DNA from: Ruoffia tabacinasalis
GTDB lineage: Bacteria > Bacillota > Bacilli > Lactobacillales > Aerococcaceae
Length of the DNA stretch: 42,318 nt
Reading direction: 5' to 3'
Assembly: GCF_042652985.1 (NCBI RefSeq)
Contig: NZ_JBHSHQ010000045.1
Span: 1-42,318 of the forward strand
This document shows, piece by piece, positions 9,320-17,562 of the stretch (within the stretch, counting starts at the first letter, position 1; every line of letters starts with the position of its first letter). The position numbers and the translations under genes were made by a program. The notes under the pieces are model-generated. The model made no database searches. It saw only the letters and a program-made list of their open reading frames with translations, and had not been told where the DNA came from.

Positions 9320-11287
9320 TTATTCCATCTCCTTCACATTTGTTTCTATAAAATTAATATCTTCTTGATTGAGACTATATTTTTTATATAGTTGCTGGTC
9401 AATTTCAGATATTGATTTGCTCCAATCAATATCTGATTCGGCCGTAAAATCTTGAATTGGAATATAGGCCCATTTATATGGAGGGTTATCTTGAGTAATT
9501 TTCAAAATGCCTAATAAGCTTCTTAATAATTTAGTTCTTAAATACTTACTACAATTCTCAGCCTCAATTTCACTATCAAACTTTCCAATACTAATAAAAG
9601 TAGGTGTTGAGGAATCACCAGGTCTACCAACAACCGGTTGACTTAAAATTTCTCCAAAGTCACCAGATCCATTTGCTTTCGGAATAAATACTTTATACTT
9701 TTCAATATTATTTTCTAATTTACGTGGTTCTAAATACTTTCGTTCTATCCACCGCCAAGTTCTTGCAGTACCATATAGTCCTAAAATTCTATAAAATAAT
9801 GTTGTATCATGAGGCTTATTCTCAGTAAACACATATTCTAAGGATTCAAAAGTAGAGGATTTAATTTCATATTCCTCATTTTTGCTTAAAACTTTAACAG
9901 TAGGTCGAGTTTTCTGAATGTATTTTAATCTATCATTTTTTGATTTTGGATATTTTTCTAAAAATGTTTCGTTAAACTTTAATGCTGAACGACCACCATA
10001 CATTATAGATGTAAGATGTTTTTCTGCATTCAAACCAAATTTATTTGCAATATTTCTTAAATTTTCATCAGGAATAAATTGCTTGATTGGTTCTCTCTCT
10101 TTAGTGCTATCACGATATAATACCGCTACCCCACCTTTTATATCAGTATTAGGAAAAATTTCAGCCGAGTTTGCATTGTAATACATAACTTCTAAATGTT
10201 TATCATTTAGCATTTTTAAATTCCATGGTTTAGGTGTTAAGCCAGCATTAAATAAAAACCTAGCTGGAGTTATTAAGCAATATTTAGTACCAATTTTTTT
10301 CGCTGAATCATAAAAATGATGATAAATAGGTTGCTGTCTATTATTCACATCTGACGGCTTCTGATAAGGAGGGTTTCCAAGTACAACATCAAATTTCATG
10401 TTTTTTTCGTTCCTTTCTGATATTTTTTTAACTTCCACAATTTTATTTTTATTCCAAAGTTTTATCTTAGCTAATTCAGGTGTAGTGTTTTCTACTTCTT
10501 CAACTTCTTCAAATAGACTAAGTTGAGTCCCATTATCTTCAGGGGCACCTACTGAATATGGAACTTCATAAGTTAATCCATCCATTTGAAATACATTAAG
10601 ACTAATTACTTTAGTGATTTCTAATAGTAATTTTTCTTTTGGAAAAGCTCCGAACATGTAAAAATAGTTATCAATAAATGTCAGAAGTAGATTTTCCCGA
10701 GCGAGCAACAAAGAATCACCTTGATATTCATAACCATAACTTGCTTTGAATATTTCAAGTGCCAACCTAAGCCATTCTTCTTCGTATTCTACTTCTTTAT
10801 TTAATCTTTTAAATTTAAAATCTATGAAGCCCGATCGTTCTTTTAAAGGTATTAATTCTCCTGTTTCCATATCATAACGATTTACCATATATGGAGCTTC
10901 CCCGCATGTAATTTCAAGCCATTTAGTTTGGATAAAATCAGCCAATGGTAATTTTTCCATATTCTCTAGAGCTGCATCTACTTGTAATTTAATTACCCAT
11001 GATGGCGTGAAAACTTCTGCTCTATTTCGTTGGCGTTCAAGTTGGATATCAATATCTTTATCTACTCTCGGTCGAATAAAACCTTCATACCATCCAGTAA
11101 TAAGATCTATTTTAATTTCTTGATCATCTCGGAATGAGTGGCCATTATTAATATAGCTATCTGTCCCCCATTTTATATTCTTACCGGTGGTTTGATCCTT
11201 AAGTAGTAAACTTAATAGAGATTCATTTTCTCTTAAAAGGGTTGAATCACTTAAATTTGAGAGCGAAAGGTTATTATTTTCTTTCAA
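9320..11287 (-). CDS. Eco57I-type N6-adenine DNA methylase with target-recognition region
   Basis: The start is TTG at 11287 behind AAAGGAGGTGG. In the 655-aa protein the methylase core has RAEVFTPSWVI at 89-99, a motif I of the form WLEITCGEAPYM (123-134) and motif IV NPPYQ at 305-309, the signature of adenine-N6 methylation. The order motif I, insert, motif IV, then a long C-terminal region (about 370-655) fits the Eco57I/type ISP class, where the C-terminus recognises the target. Motif I is E-x-T-C-G-E rather than DPxCGxG, a variant I associate with this family. It is followed directly by the helicase gene and would protect host DNA from that partner. The recognition site cannot be read from sequence. 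Confidence 0.88.
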   Translation of the reverse strand: MKENNNLSLSNLSDSTLLRENESLLSLLLKDQTTGKNIKWGTDSYINNGHSFRDDQEIKIDLITGWYEGFIRPRVDKDIDIQLERQRNRAEVFTPSWVIKLQVDAALENMEKLPLADFIQTKWLEITCGEAPYMVNRYDMETGELIPLKERSGFIDFKFKRLNKEVEYEEEWLRLALEIFKASYGYEYQGDSLLLARENLLLTFIDNYFYMFGAFPKEKLLLEITKVISLNVFQMDGLTYEVPYSVGAPEDNGTQLSLFEEVEEVENTTPELAKIKLWNKNKIVEVKKISERNEKNMKFDVVLGNPPYQKPSDVNNRQQPIYHHFYDSAKKIGTKYCLITPARFLFNAGLTPKPWNLKMLNDKHLEVMYYNANSAEIFPNTDIKGGVAVLYRDSTKEREPIKQFIPDENLRNIANKFGLNAEKHLTSIMYGGRSALKFNETFLEKYPKSKNDRLKYIQKTRPTVKVLSKNEEYEIKSSTFESLEYVFTENKPHDTTLFYRILGLYGTARTWRWIERKYLEPRKLENNIEKYKVFIPKANGSGDFGEILSQPVVGRPGDSSTPTFISIGKFDSEIEAENCSKYLRTKLLRSLLGILKITQDNPPYKWAYIPIQDFTAESDIDWSKSISEIDQQLYKKYSLNQEDINFIETNVKEME

Positions 11288-11354
11288 GAAGCCACCTCCT
11301 TTGTTTTTAATTAGTAATTATATTTGCTACTATTGTTAATAGATTTTTACCGCA

Positions 11355-11540
11355 TTATTGGTTAAGAATTGTAGAAAAATCATCGTTATTTAATATTTTA
11401 CGTTGGTTATTTTTATAAATCATAATTATATTTTCTTCTAACTCTTCATCTGTTAGATTATCTACCCAATATTCATCAACTATTTCATTAATAATAGCTG
11501 CAACTTCCCGTTGGGGTCGGTAAAATTTCTTTACTTTCAC
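11355..11540 (-). CDS. Small conserved protein, TIGR04540-like
   Basis: A 61-aa protein starts at GTG 11540 with AGAGGTGA just upstream. Its FYRPQREVAAIINEIVDEYW opening and the following acidic helix match, from memory, the TIGR04540 family of small proteins of unknown function in Firmicutes. It is the first gene of the minus-strand island, 67 bp before the methylase, and a TATAAT hexamer at 11575-11580 (minus strand) could be its -10 element, although the matching -35 is poor. A regulatory or accessory role is possible but not shown. Confidence 0.6.
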   Translation of the reverse strand: MKVKKFYRPQREVAAIINEIVDEYWVDNLTDEELEENIIMIYKNNQRKILNNDDFSTILNQ

Positions 11541-12457
11541 AGAATCACCTCTGTCATAGTTAATTCTTACTTTTATTATACTTAGGATACACTTAATTAT
11601 CCATTTCTTTTTAATACCATTAATAGATCATCATAGAGAAATAATTTAATCCTATAATTCTTTTAACAGCTTTCAGTAAAATAATTTTAAGTAATGGCTT
11701 ATACATGCATTTAGAGTTGATTTCAACTAATCAAGGCAACTACACTTTAATGCCTCAAAACGTTCATCTTGAAAGCCACGTATTATAATTTCATCCTGCT
11801 ATAATAAAAGTACGCTCTTAAGTATTGAACTGAAGTTTTTAATCTAAGAGTGTGTTTTTATAGAGGTAATTTTCTAGCTTTACTTAATTGTTCTTTTTAT
11901 TTCTAGCTATTCAGTTTTTTTATCTGTGATCTCTTTGCATTTCTTTGATACTAAAAGTTGGTTTTTTTAGGTCTATTTTCTTGTATTTCAACTTCCTTCT
12001 TTTTACAGTAACAAATCATGAAAATTTTTGAATATTTAATTCCTGAATCTCTAAGTCTAACAACTTAGCTATCATCTCTATGAGTTGATTCGTTGAGATT
12101 ACCAATTCATCATCTATTGTATGTTTTTTATTTGACGGTAATCCCACAGTAAAACAATCTATTGATACTAATTAGTCGGATGAACCAAAAGTTTTTATAG
12201 ACAGTAAAGAAGAAGTCGCTTTAAAAGAATTTGTACAGATATATCTGAGAAAAAATGATACGTTTCATTCAAATATTGGAGTTGATCTAGTTACATATAA
12301 ATATGTTTATTCATTTCCTTAAACTAATATAATTCCTAATCAAAAACACCAATGTTTCAATACACTTAACTAAAGTTTTACAATAAATAGGGTTAATGTC
12401 AAAATTGAAATTGCCATCAACCCTATTTCACAAAGAATCTCAATGGATTAAAACAAA
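11541..12457. other. Gene-poor junction with decayed coding remnants
   Basis: No intact gene is visible. Two short frames without usable starts look like remnants: minus strand about 12018-12173 (a tail including DDELVISTNQLIEMIAKLLD) and plus strand about 12179-12322 (DEPKVFIDSKEEVALKEF and a stop). An imperfect 13-bp inverted repeat around AATAGGGTT lies at 12386-12427. The stretch separates the defence island from the sugar operon and is probably a degraded boundary. Confidence 0.4.
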
Positions 12458-12504
12458 ATTGAGTGGCTTATCTTCGGTAAATGACCGAAAACAAGACACT
12501 CAAT
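12458..12504 (-). terminator. Intrinsic terminator after ribokinase
   Basis: On the minus strand the sequence forms an interrupted stem (ATTGAGTG...TCGG pairing with CCGA...CACTCAAT) followed by TTTTGTTTT. It lies 32 bp after the rbsK stop codon and would end the lacI-epimerase-rbsK transcript. Confidence 0.75.
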
Positions 12505-12535
12505 TGTCTGCTTAATATATTTAATAAAATAAAAT

Positions 12536-13444
12536 TTAAATTTTTTGATCCAATTCCTCAACCGTTGGGATGGCATCCTGCCCACCCATTCTACTTACTT
12601 TAATAGCTGCAGCTTTATTAGCAAACTTCACTGCTTCCACCAAGTTTTTGTTTTTAGCATAATGGACAGCTAGTCCAGCTGCAAATGTATCACCGGCTCC
12701 AACTGTGTCTACAGCTTGAACTTTGTGTGATTCAATAAACTCAGATTCTCCATTTTGATATACTAAATTTCCGTGTGCCCCCATTTTTATTACAACACTT
12801 TTCGCGCCTTTTTCAGTAATGATTTCTGCCGCTTTAAGTGCATCCTCGACGCTGTCTACTTTTATTCCTGTAATCTTTTCAGTTTCTTGCTGGTTTGGTG
12901 TTACACAGTCGGCATACTGTAACGCCGCTTCAAAATAACCATCCGCAGGTGCAGGATCCAAAATAATAAACATATCTTTTTGTTTTGCTTTTTCTAAAGC
13001 AGCGGTAATCGAATCTTTGCTGGTTTCCATTTGCAGCAAGAAAACCGGAGCTTCTACTTTGTCCATTGCATAATCAATATCTTCTTTGGTCAATGTATCG
13101 TTGGCACCAAGTGTTCCGACCATCGTGTTCTCACCTGTTTCATCGAGCATGACTATAAATGTTCCCGTTCCTTCAGAGGAGGTACGTTTGATAAATTCGG
13201 TTTCTACTCCATTTTTTTCTAAGTTTTGGAGCATTTGTTGACCTGCGCCGTCTTGGCCAACAGCCCCCACAAAAGCAACTTCTCCCCCTAATTTTGAAAC
13301 AGCTACAGCTTGGTTGGAACCTTTACCTCCGGGAAGCATTTCAATACTTTGGGCAGATGCTGTATGCCCATGATCAGGAAATTTATTGACTAACGTTTTT
13401 ACATCCAAATTAATACTCCCTAAAACAACAACATCATATGACAT
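12536..13444 (-). CDS. rbsK: Ribokinase
   Basis: The 302-aa PfkB-family sugar kinase transfers phosphate from ATP to ribose or a similar sugar in the cytoplasm. The two family signatures are present: GGKGSN at 39-44 (sugar binding, family motif 1) and DTVGAGD at 246-252 with catalytic base D252. Length and the opening VVVLGSINLDV are typical of RbsK. It starts 3 bp after the epimerase stop codon, with GGGGGAG as ribosome site overlapping that gene's end, and is last in the operon before the terminator. The linked epimerase suggests the substrate could be a ketose or an unusual pentose rather than ribose itself. Confidence 0.88.
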   Translation of the reverse strand: MSYDVVVLGSINLDVKTLVNKFPDHGHTASAQSIEMLPGGKGSNQAVAVSKLGGEVAFVGAVGQDGAGQQMLQNLEKNGVETEFIKRTSSEGTGTFIVMLDETGENTMVGTLGANDTLTKEDIDYAMDKVEAPVFLLQMETSKDSITAALEKAKQKDMFIILDPAPADGYFEAALQYADCVTPNQQETEKITGIKVDSVEDALKAAEIITEKGAKSVVIKMGAHGNLVYQNGESEFIESHKVQAVDTVGAGDTFAAGLAVHYAKNKNLVEAVKFANKAAAIKVSRMGGQDAIPTVEELDQKI

Positions 13445-13447
13445 TCT

Positions 13448-14116
13448 TTATTCTCCCCCATTCAATAAATTACGTGTATTTTTAACATTTTCTGTTAGGC
13501 TAAGTCCACTCTTATACACAGAACTTGTTCCCCCAACAAAAATAGTGGCACCTTTTTCTTTGCTTTTAGGAATCGTATCTTTACCGATATTCCCGTCTAC
13601 CATGATTTCAATATTTAAGTTTCTATTCGTTATTTCAGCTTTTAAATTTGCAATTTTATCATACATCTCAGGTATAAATGTTTGTCCTGCAAACCCCGGA
13701 TTCACAGTCATAATCACAACGTAATCGATTACGTTATAAACATAATCAAGTACATCCAGAGGTGTTGAGGGATTAATCGCCACTCCTGCCTTCATTCCTA
13801 AATCTTGAATTTTGGTCAACGTTCCTTGCAAGTTGTTTGTTGTTTCAGCATGAATGGCAATCATATCAGAACCCGCTTGATGAAATAAATCAATGAAACG
13901 TTCGGGTTTTTCTGCCATGATATGAATATCTAATGGCTTATCTGTCAATTCTCTCACTGTTTTAACGAAGTCAGGACCTAATGTAAAGTTTGGTACAAAT
14001 GTACCATCCATAATATCAATATGGTATAGGTCTATTCCAGCTTCATCTAATTCTTTGATATCTTTTTCTACATTACCTAAATCCGTACACATCAATGATG
14101 GTGCAATTTTTAACAT
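13448..14116 (-). CDS. rpe: Ribulose-phosphate 3-epimerase family protein (Rpe or AlsE type)
   Basis: The 222-aa TIM-barrel epimerase interconverts ketose phosphates at C3. Signatures are APSLMC at the start, HIDIMDGTFVPN at 33-44, the phosphate-binding MTVNPGFAGQ block and VDGN. The stretches SLMCTDL and PGFAGQTFIPEMYDKI resemble E. coli AlsE (D-allulose-6-phosphate epimerase) more than housekeeping Rpe, so the substrate may be allulose-6-phosphate. Its ATG overlaps the end of lacI by 7 bases (ATGTTAA) behind AAAGGAG, so translation is coupled. A perfect 18-bp operator-like palindrome lies within this gene at 13718-13735. Confidence 0.82.
   Translation of the reverse strand: MLKIAPSLMCTDLGNVEKDIKELDEAGIDLYHIDIMDGTFVPNFTLGPDFVKTVRELTDKPLDIHIMAEKPERFIDLFHQAGSDMIAIHAETTNNLQGTLTKIQDLGMKAGVAINPSTPLDVLDYVYNVIDYVVIMTVNPGFAGQTFIPEMYDKIANLKAEITNRNLNIEIMVDGNIGKDTIPKSKEKGATIFVGGTSSVYKSGLSLTENVKNTRNLLNGGE
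13718..13735. promoter_or_regulatory. Intragenic LacI-type operator palindrome
   Basis: AACGTAATCGATTACGTT is a perfect 18-bp palindrome inside the epimerase gene. Its core CGTAATCGATTACG differs by one base from the site in the lacI promoter (15135-15148). It is probably an auxiliary operator of the locally encoded LacI regulator, about 1.4 kb from the promoter sites. Confidence 0.65.
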
Positions 14117-15114
14117 ATTTCTTTCTCCTTTTGTGTTGTCTCTCTTACTACTAGTTCCGGTTCAACTTCATACTTTTTGGGTTTACAATTTTTTTTCTCT
14201 ACCCGCTCTAACTCATTAATAATAAGATCCCCTAATTTTGGTTGAAACTGACTGACTGTACTCAAACGTGGAACGGAGTACTTACCATTAACAGTATTAT
14301 CATATCCAATCACTTTGATATCCTGAGGGATATTTATTCCTAAATCAGCACACGCTCGAATAACACCATATGCCATCGCATCATTCGAACAAACAATCCC
14401 ATCAATGTTCGGATGATTAGCTAAATAAGCATAGCTAGTTTCGTAACCACTTTGAATATCAAATGCTCCATAGAGTTTGACAATGTGTTCTGCGTCCATT
14501 TCACCCACTGCTCTTAAATACCCTTGATAACGATCTTGTGAACTACTTTCGTCTTGTGGACCAGATAGGAAAGCAATTTTTTTTGCTCCCCCTACTTCGA
14601 TCAGATGCTTCGTTGCTAAATATCCGCCATGTATATGATCTACCGCTAAAGCTGAATATGCATGTGAAAATTGAGCTCTATCAATTGTTATCGTCGAAAT
14701 TCCATTCGCTTCTAATCTTTCTAAGTCATCCTCTTTCACATGAAGCGAGTTAATAATGGCACCCATAACATAATTATCCGCCATAGCTTCTAAATAGTAT
14801 TCAACTTTTTCACGATTATCTTCACTATTGCACAAATAGATTTGGTAACCTTTTTTATTTGCAGCAATTTCAATTGTTCGGACTAATTCACTAAAGAATG
14901 GATTGTCTAAATTAGGAATTAGCAGAGCAATTAGATTTGATTCTCGTTTAGATAAACTTTTTGCGACGCTACTCGGCTTATAGTTTAATTCTTCTACAAT
15001 TTTTTGAATCTTCTCAATGGTTTCAGGTGCCGCTTCACCTTTACCATTAATAACCCTCGAAACTGTTGCTGTTGATACACCCGCCAGCTTTGCTACATCT
15101 TTTATTGTTGCCAT
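14110..15114 (-). CDS. LacI-family transcriptional regulator of the sugar operon
   Basis: The 334-aa repressor starts at ATG 15114 (MATIKDVAKLAGVS) behind GGGGGA; an upstream in-frame ATG at 15162 is rejected because it would lie on the operator and lacks a ribosome site. Residues 3-26 are the canonical LacI helix-turn-helix (ATVSRVINGKG), followed by a periplasmic-binding-like sugar domain with SREL/LIALLIPNLDNPFF and ending in the dimerisation region. It is first in the lacI-epimerase-rbsK transcript and divergent from the PTS IIC gene, so it probably represses both sides and itself through sites at 15135-15148, 15248-15261 and 13720-13733. The inducer is likely a sugar or sugar phosphate of this pathway. 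Confidence 0.88.
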   Translation of the reverse strand: MATIKDVAKLAGVSTATVSRVINGKGEAAPETIEKIQKIVEELNYKPSSVAKSLSKRESNLIALLIPNLDNPFFSELVRTIEIAANKKGYQIYLCNSEDNREKVEYYLEAMADNYVMGAIINSLHVKEDDLERLEANGISTITIDRAQFSHAYSALAVDHIHGGYLATKHLIEVGGAKKIAFLSGPQDESSSQDRYQGYLRAVGEMDAEHIVKLYGAFDIQSGYETSYAYLANHPNIDGIVCSNDAMAYGVIRACADLGINIPQDIKVIGYDNTVNGKYSVPRLSTVSQFQPKLGDLIINELERVEKKNCKPKKYEVEPELVVRETTQKEKEIC

Positions 15115-15134
15115 TTTATTTCCCCCAACCATTA

Positions 15135-15148
15135 CGTAACCGATTACG
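15135..15148. promoter_or_regulatory. LacI-type operator at the regulator promoter
   Basis: CGTAACCGATTACG is a near-perfect palindrome located just downstream of the -10 hexamer of the lacI promoter, at about the transcription start. It fits autorepression by the LacI protein. Confidence 0.75.
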
Positions 15149-15153
15149 ATATG

Positions 15154-15182
15154 AATATACATGAGTAAAAACTAAATGTCAA
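15154..15182 (-). promoter_or_regulatory. Sigma-A promoter of the lacI-epimerase-rbsK operon
   Basis: Minus-strand TTGACA (15182-15177), a 17-base spacer and TATATT (15159-15154) form a near-consensus promoter. The start site would fall at about 15147, within the operator at 15135-15148. Confidence 0.75.
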
Positions 15183-15199
15183 CAAATAGTTTTAAAGTA

Positions 15200-15228
15200 T
15201 TGCAATCCCTTTCAAAATGTTTTAATAT
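15200..15228 (+). promoter_or_regulatory. Promoter of the PTS IIC gene
   Basis: TTGCAA, a 17-base spacer and TAATAT lie 65 bp upstream of the IIC start codon. The start site would be near 15235, so the operator at 15248-15261 sits just downstream and could block elongation or initiation. Confidence 0.55.
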
Positions 15229-15247
15229 GGTTTCACCCATTAATTTA

Positions 15248-15261
15248 CCTAACCGATTACG
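15248..15261. promoter_or_regulatory. LacI-type operator upstream of the PTS IIC gene
   Basis: CCTAACCGATTACG shares 13 of 14 bases with the operator at 15135-15148. The two sites are 113 bp apart, close to a whole number of helical turns, which would suit looping by a tetrameric or two-dimer LacI protein. Confidence 0.7.
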
Positions 15262-15292
15262 AAAACGTATAAGTTTATATAGGAGGATTTTG

Positions 15293-16678
15293 ATGTTTTT
15301 AGATGTTATAAACGATGGATTCAATTTTTTTATTAGTTTGGGGGGCTCTGCTATGATGTTCATCATCATTACAGTATTGTCTCTTTTCTTTGGTGTATCT
15401 TTTTCAAAAGCTCTCGAAGGTGGCTTAAGGATGGCCATTGCTCTTACGGGGATGGGTGCTGTTATCTCTCTTTTAACATCCAGTTTTGGACCTGCTTTAA
15501 ATGCTTTTGTAGCATCGACTGGTGTTAATTTATCGATTACCGATCTCGGATGGGCACCTTTAGCTGTTATTACTTGGGGTTCAGTGTATACGCTTTACTT
15601 TGCTTTTATTTGTATCATAACCAATTTAGTTATGTTGTTTTTAAAAGTGACAAACACATTAAACGTTGACCTGTTTAACGTTTGGAACCTTTCTGTACTT
15701 GGTTTACTAGTTAATTACTATTCAGGCGACAATATATTTGTCACGTCGATTTTCGTTGTATTTATCTATGCTTTGATGCTATTTAATGCGGATGCCATTA
15801 AACCGACAATTAATGAGTTACTAGATTATGACGAAGATAATATAACTACAACTGCCCACCCTTCCTTACTTGTGGCACCTCTTGCTATGATTTTAAATAA
15901 ATTCATTGATCGATTTATTCCTTTTATCGATAAATTCGACTTTGATGCGGAAACTCTTAACAAGAAAATTGGTTTCTGGGGTAGTAAATTCGCAATTGGT
16001 GTTTACCTTGGAGTATTTATTGGAGTTTTAGGACAGCAAAGTGTCCCAGAAATATTTACTTTAGCTTTTACAGCTGGTGTTGCTCTTGAATTATTTGGCC
16101 TTGTCGGCGGGTGGTTTGGACCAGCTATTGAACCACTATCTGATGGAATTTCTACTATGATGAGCAAAAGTCTACGCGGTCGTAAACTGCTTGTCGCAAT
16201 TGATTGGCCTATTTTAGCTTCTCGTGCAGAAATCTGGGCTGTGGCTAATATCTTAGCACCAATTCTATTACTTATTGCTATGGTACTTCCAGGAAACCAA
16301 GTTCTTCCTCTTGGCGGAATTATTCTAACTGTGCTAACTCCTGCTTTGTTACTTGTTACTAAAGGCAAAGTTATTCGAATGACATTGATCGGTACAGTCT
16401 TAATACCATTATTCCTATGGGCAGCTACTCTGATTGCTTCATTCCTTACAGAGACTTCCATCGCAATGGGAACTTTCCCAGAGGGTCTTTCAAATGGTCA
16501 ACTCTTTAGTTCAGTTGACTCTATGCCCGTTGAAAAGATGCTTGCCATGTTAGTTGGAAAAATGGCAGATACTTTAGACCTTAAGTTAATTGCCTTAACT
16601 GTTGTAGGATTTGTAGTTTATATTTTAATATTCAAATGGTATCTAAATACTTTGAAAAAAGATACATTGAGCCAGTAA
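15293..16678 (+). CDS. PTS galactitol-family IIC transporter component
   Basis: The start is ATG at 15293 behind AGGAGG (15281-15286); the frame is open further upstream but lacks any ribosome site. The 461-aa protein is an integral membrane permease with about ten hydrophobic segments. Its N-terminus (NFFISLGGSAMMFIIITVLS, then SLFFGVSFSKALEGG and SITDLGWAPLAVITWGS) is characteristic of the GatC-type IIC family that moves galactitol or pentitols while they are phosphorylated. No IIA or IIB gene lies beside it, which is unusual. It may borrow them from elsewhere or work as a non-phosphorylating permease, since ribokinase is supplied next door. Confidence 0.85.
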   Translation: MFLDVINDGFNFFISLGGSAMMFIIITVLSLFFGVSFSKALEGGLRMAIALTGMGAVISLLTSSFGPALNAFVASTGVNLSITDLGWAPLAVITWGSVYTLYFAFICIITNLVMLFLKVTNTLNVDLFNVWNLSVLGLLVNYYSGDNIFVTSIFVVFIYALMLFNADAIKPTINELLDYDEDNITTTAHPSLLVAPLAMILNKFIDRFIPFIDKFDFDAETLNKKIGFWGSKFAIGVYLGVFIGVLGQQSVPEIFTLAFTAGVALELFGLVGGWFGPAIEPLSDGISTMMSKSLRGRKLLVAIDWPILASRAEIWAVANILAPILLLIAMVLPGNQVLPLGGIILTVLTPALLLVTKGKVIRMTLIGTVLIPLFLWAATLIASFLTETSIAMGTFPEGLSNGQLFSSVDSMPVEKMLAMLVGKMADTLDLKLIALTVVGFVVYILIFKWYLNTLKKDTLSQ

Positions 16679-16714
16679 TTCGGTTAACTGCCGCACAGTT
16701 GATAAATAAAAAAG

Positions 16715-16771
16715 AAACCCTATATAGTAGACAGTGGACTTATACAGCCTCTGTCTTCTTATGGGGTTTTT
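16715..16771 (+). terminator. Terminator after the PTS IIC gene
   Basis: AAACCC...AGACAG pairs with CTGTCT...GGGGTTT around a 16-base loop and is followed by a T-rich tract. It lies 37 bp after the stop codon. Confidence 0.65.
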
Positions 16772-16940
16772 ATGTTTTTGAAAAAATAGAAAGTCAAAAT
16801 AAATTTATCAATAACTGCCTATATCTAACTTTACAAGAAACTATGAATCACATAGCCTCGAATGAAACTTCACCTTTTCGTCTACTTTATATAAAATGAA
16901 TTATATAAAATATAGATCTTTTATTATCCGAAAATGAGGT

Positions 16941-17169
16941 GACCCCCGAAAGTTAGAGTTAAAAATCTAACTTTACGGGGGTCGTTTTTGTGTCACAAAA
17001 GTATTCATATGAATTCAAATTAAAGGTTGTCGAAGAGTATTTAAATGGGACATTAGGTTACACCTTACTCGCTAAGAAACACCATATTTCAACGACAAGT
17101 TTGATTGAAAAATGGGTTAACCAATTCAAAACCAATGGGAAAGAAGGCCTCTTTCTGTGTTTGTGGTGA
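16941..17169 (+). mobile_element. IS3-family left end with truncated OrfA
   Basis: The fragment opens with a 43-base hairpin at 16941-16983 (GACCCCCG and AAGTTAGA arms repeated in reverse order), typical of IS3-type ends. Then a GTG-started frame at 16990-17169 encodes 59 residues beginning VSQKYSYEFKLKVVEEYLNG, the helix-turn-helix head of an IS3-family OrfA. The match ends at KEGL and the frame closes within a few codons, so the rest of OrfA, OrfB and the right end are missing. It is a dead fragment between the sugar operon and dps. Confidence 0.75.
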
Positions 17170-17499
17170 ATATAGAATAGAGGTCTTCTTTCTTTTTGTC
17201 TACTAATTTTTATTAATCTTTCCGAGAAACATTATACACATAGTGAGACGTTTCCTAAACACTTCTCTTTACTATCAATCCGTTGTGTTTTGTACCTATT
17301 TTCAGTAATCTATTACAGAACAAATCCGAGTGTTTTTCGTATTAACTGTAAATGAGTCATGTGAATTTCTCATGGTTTGTTTGGTAACTAAATCATAAGC
17401 GTTCATTGATCTTTTTTCATTTCAAAAGCAAAAATGGTGTCAATTAATCAAAATTAGCCCATCAATACCATCTATTATAGAAACAATTTGACAAACAGA
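17170..17499. other. Intergenic stretch with nothing recognised
   Basis: Between the IS fragment and the dps terminator I see no frame with a start and ribosome site, no RNA-like structure and no clear promoter. Confidence 0.5.
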
Positions 17500-17550
17500 A
17501 AAGGAACACGCAACTGTACTTTGTAAATTCGCAGTTACTTGTTCCTTTTC
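17500..17550 (-). terminator. Terminator after dps
   Basis: AAAAGGAACA...AACTG and CAGTT...TGTTCCTTTT form a long stem 12 bp past the dps stop codon; T-runs occur on both strands, so it could act in both directions. Confidence 0.75.
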
Positions 17551-17562
17551 ATCTATATTGTA

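Noticed and set aside
15172..15438. Minus-strand frame of 88 codons covering the IIC start
   Set aside because: It lies antisense to the PTS IIC gene and its operator region, has no ribosome site and encodes no recognisable protein.
15530..15545. Fourth LacI-like site, ATCGATTACCGAT
   Set aside because: Half the palindrome does not match the other three, and it falls in coding sequence; probably chance.
16003..16461. 152-codon minus-strand frame inside the PTS IIC gene
   Set aside because: Antisense to a clear membrane-protein gene, arginine/proline-rich composition and no ribosome site; a shadow frame.
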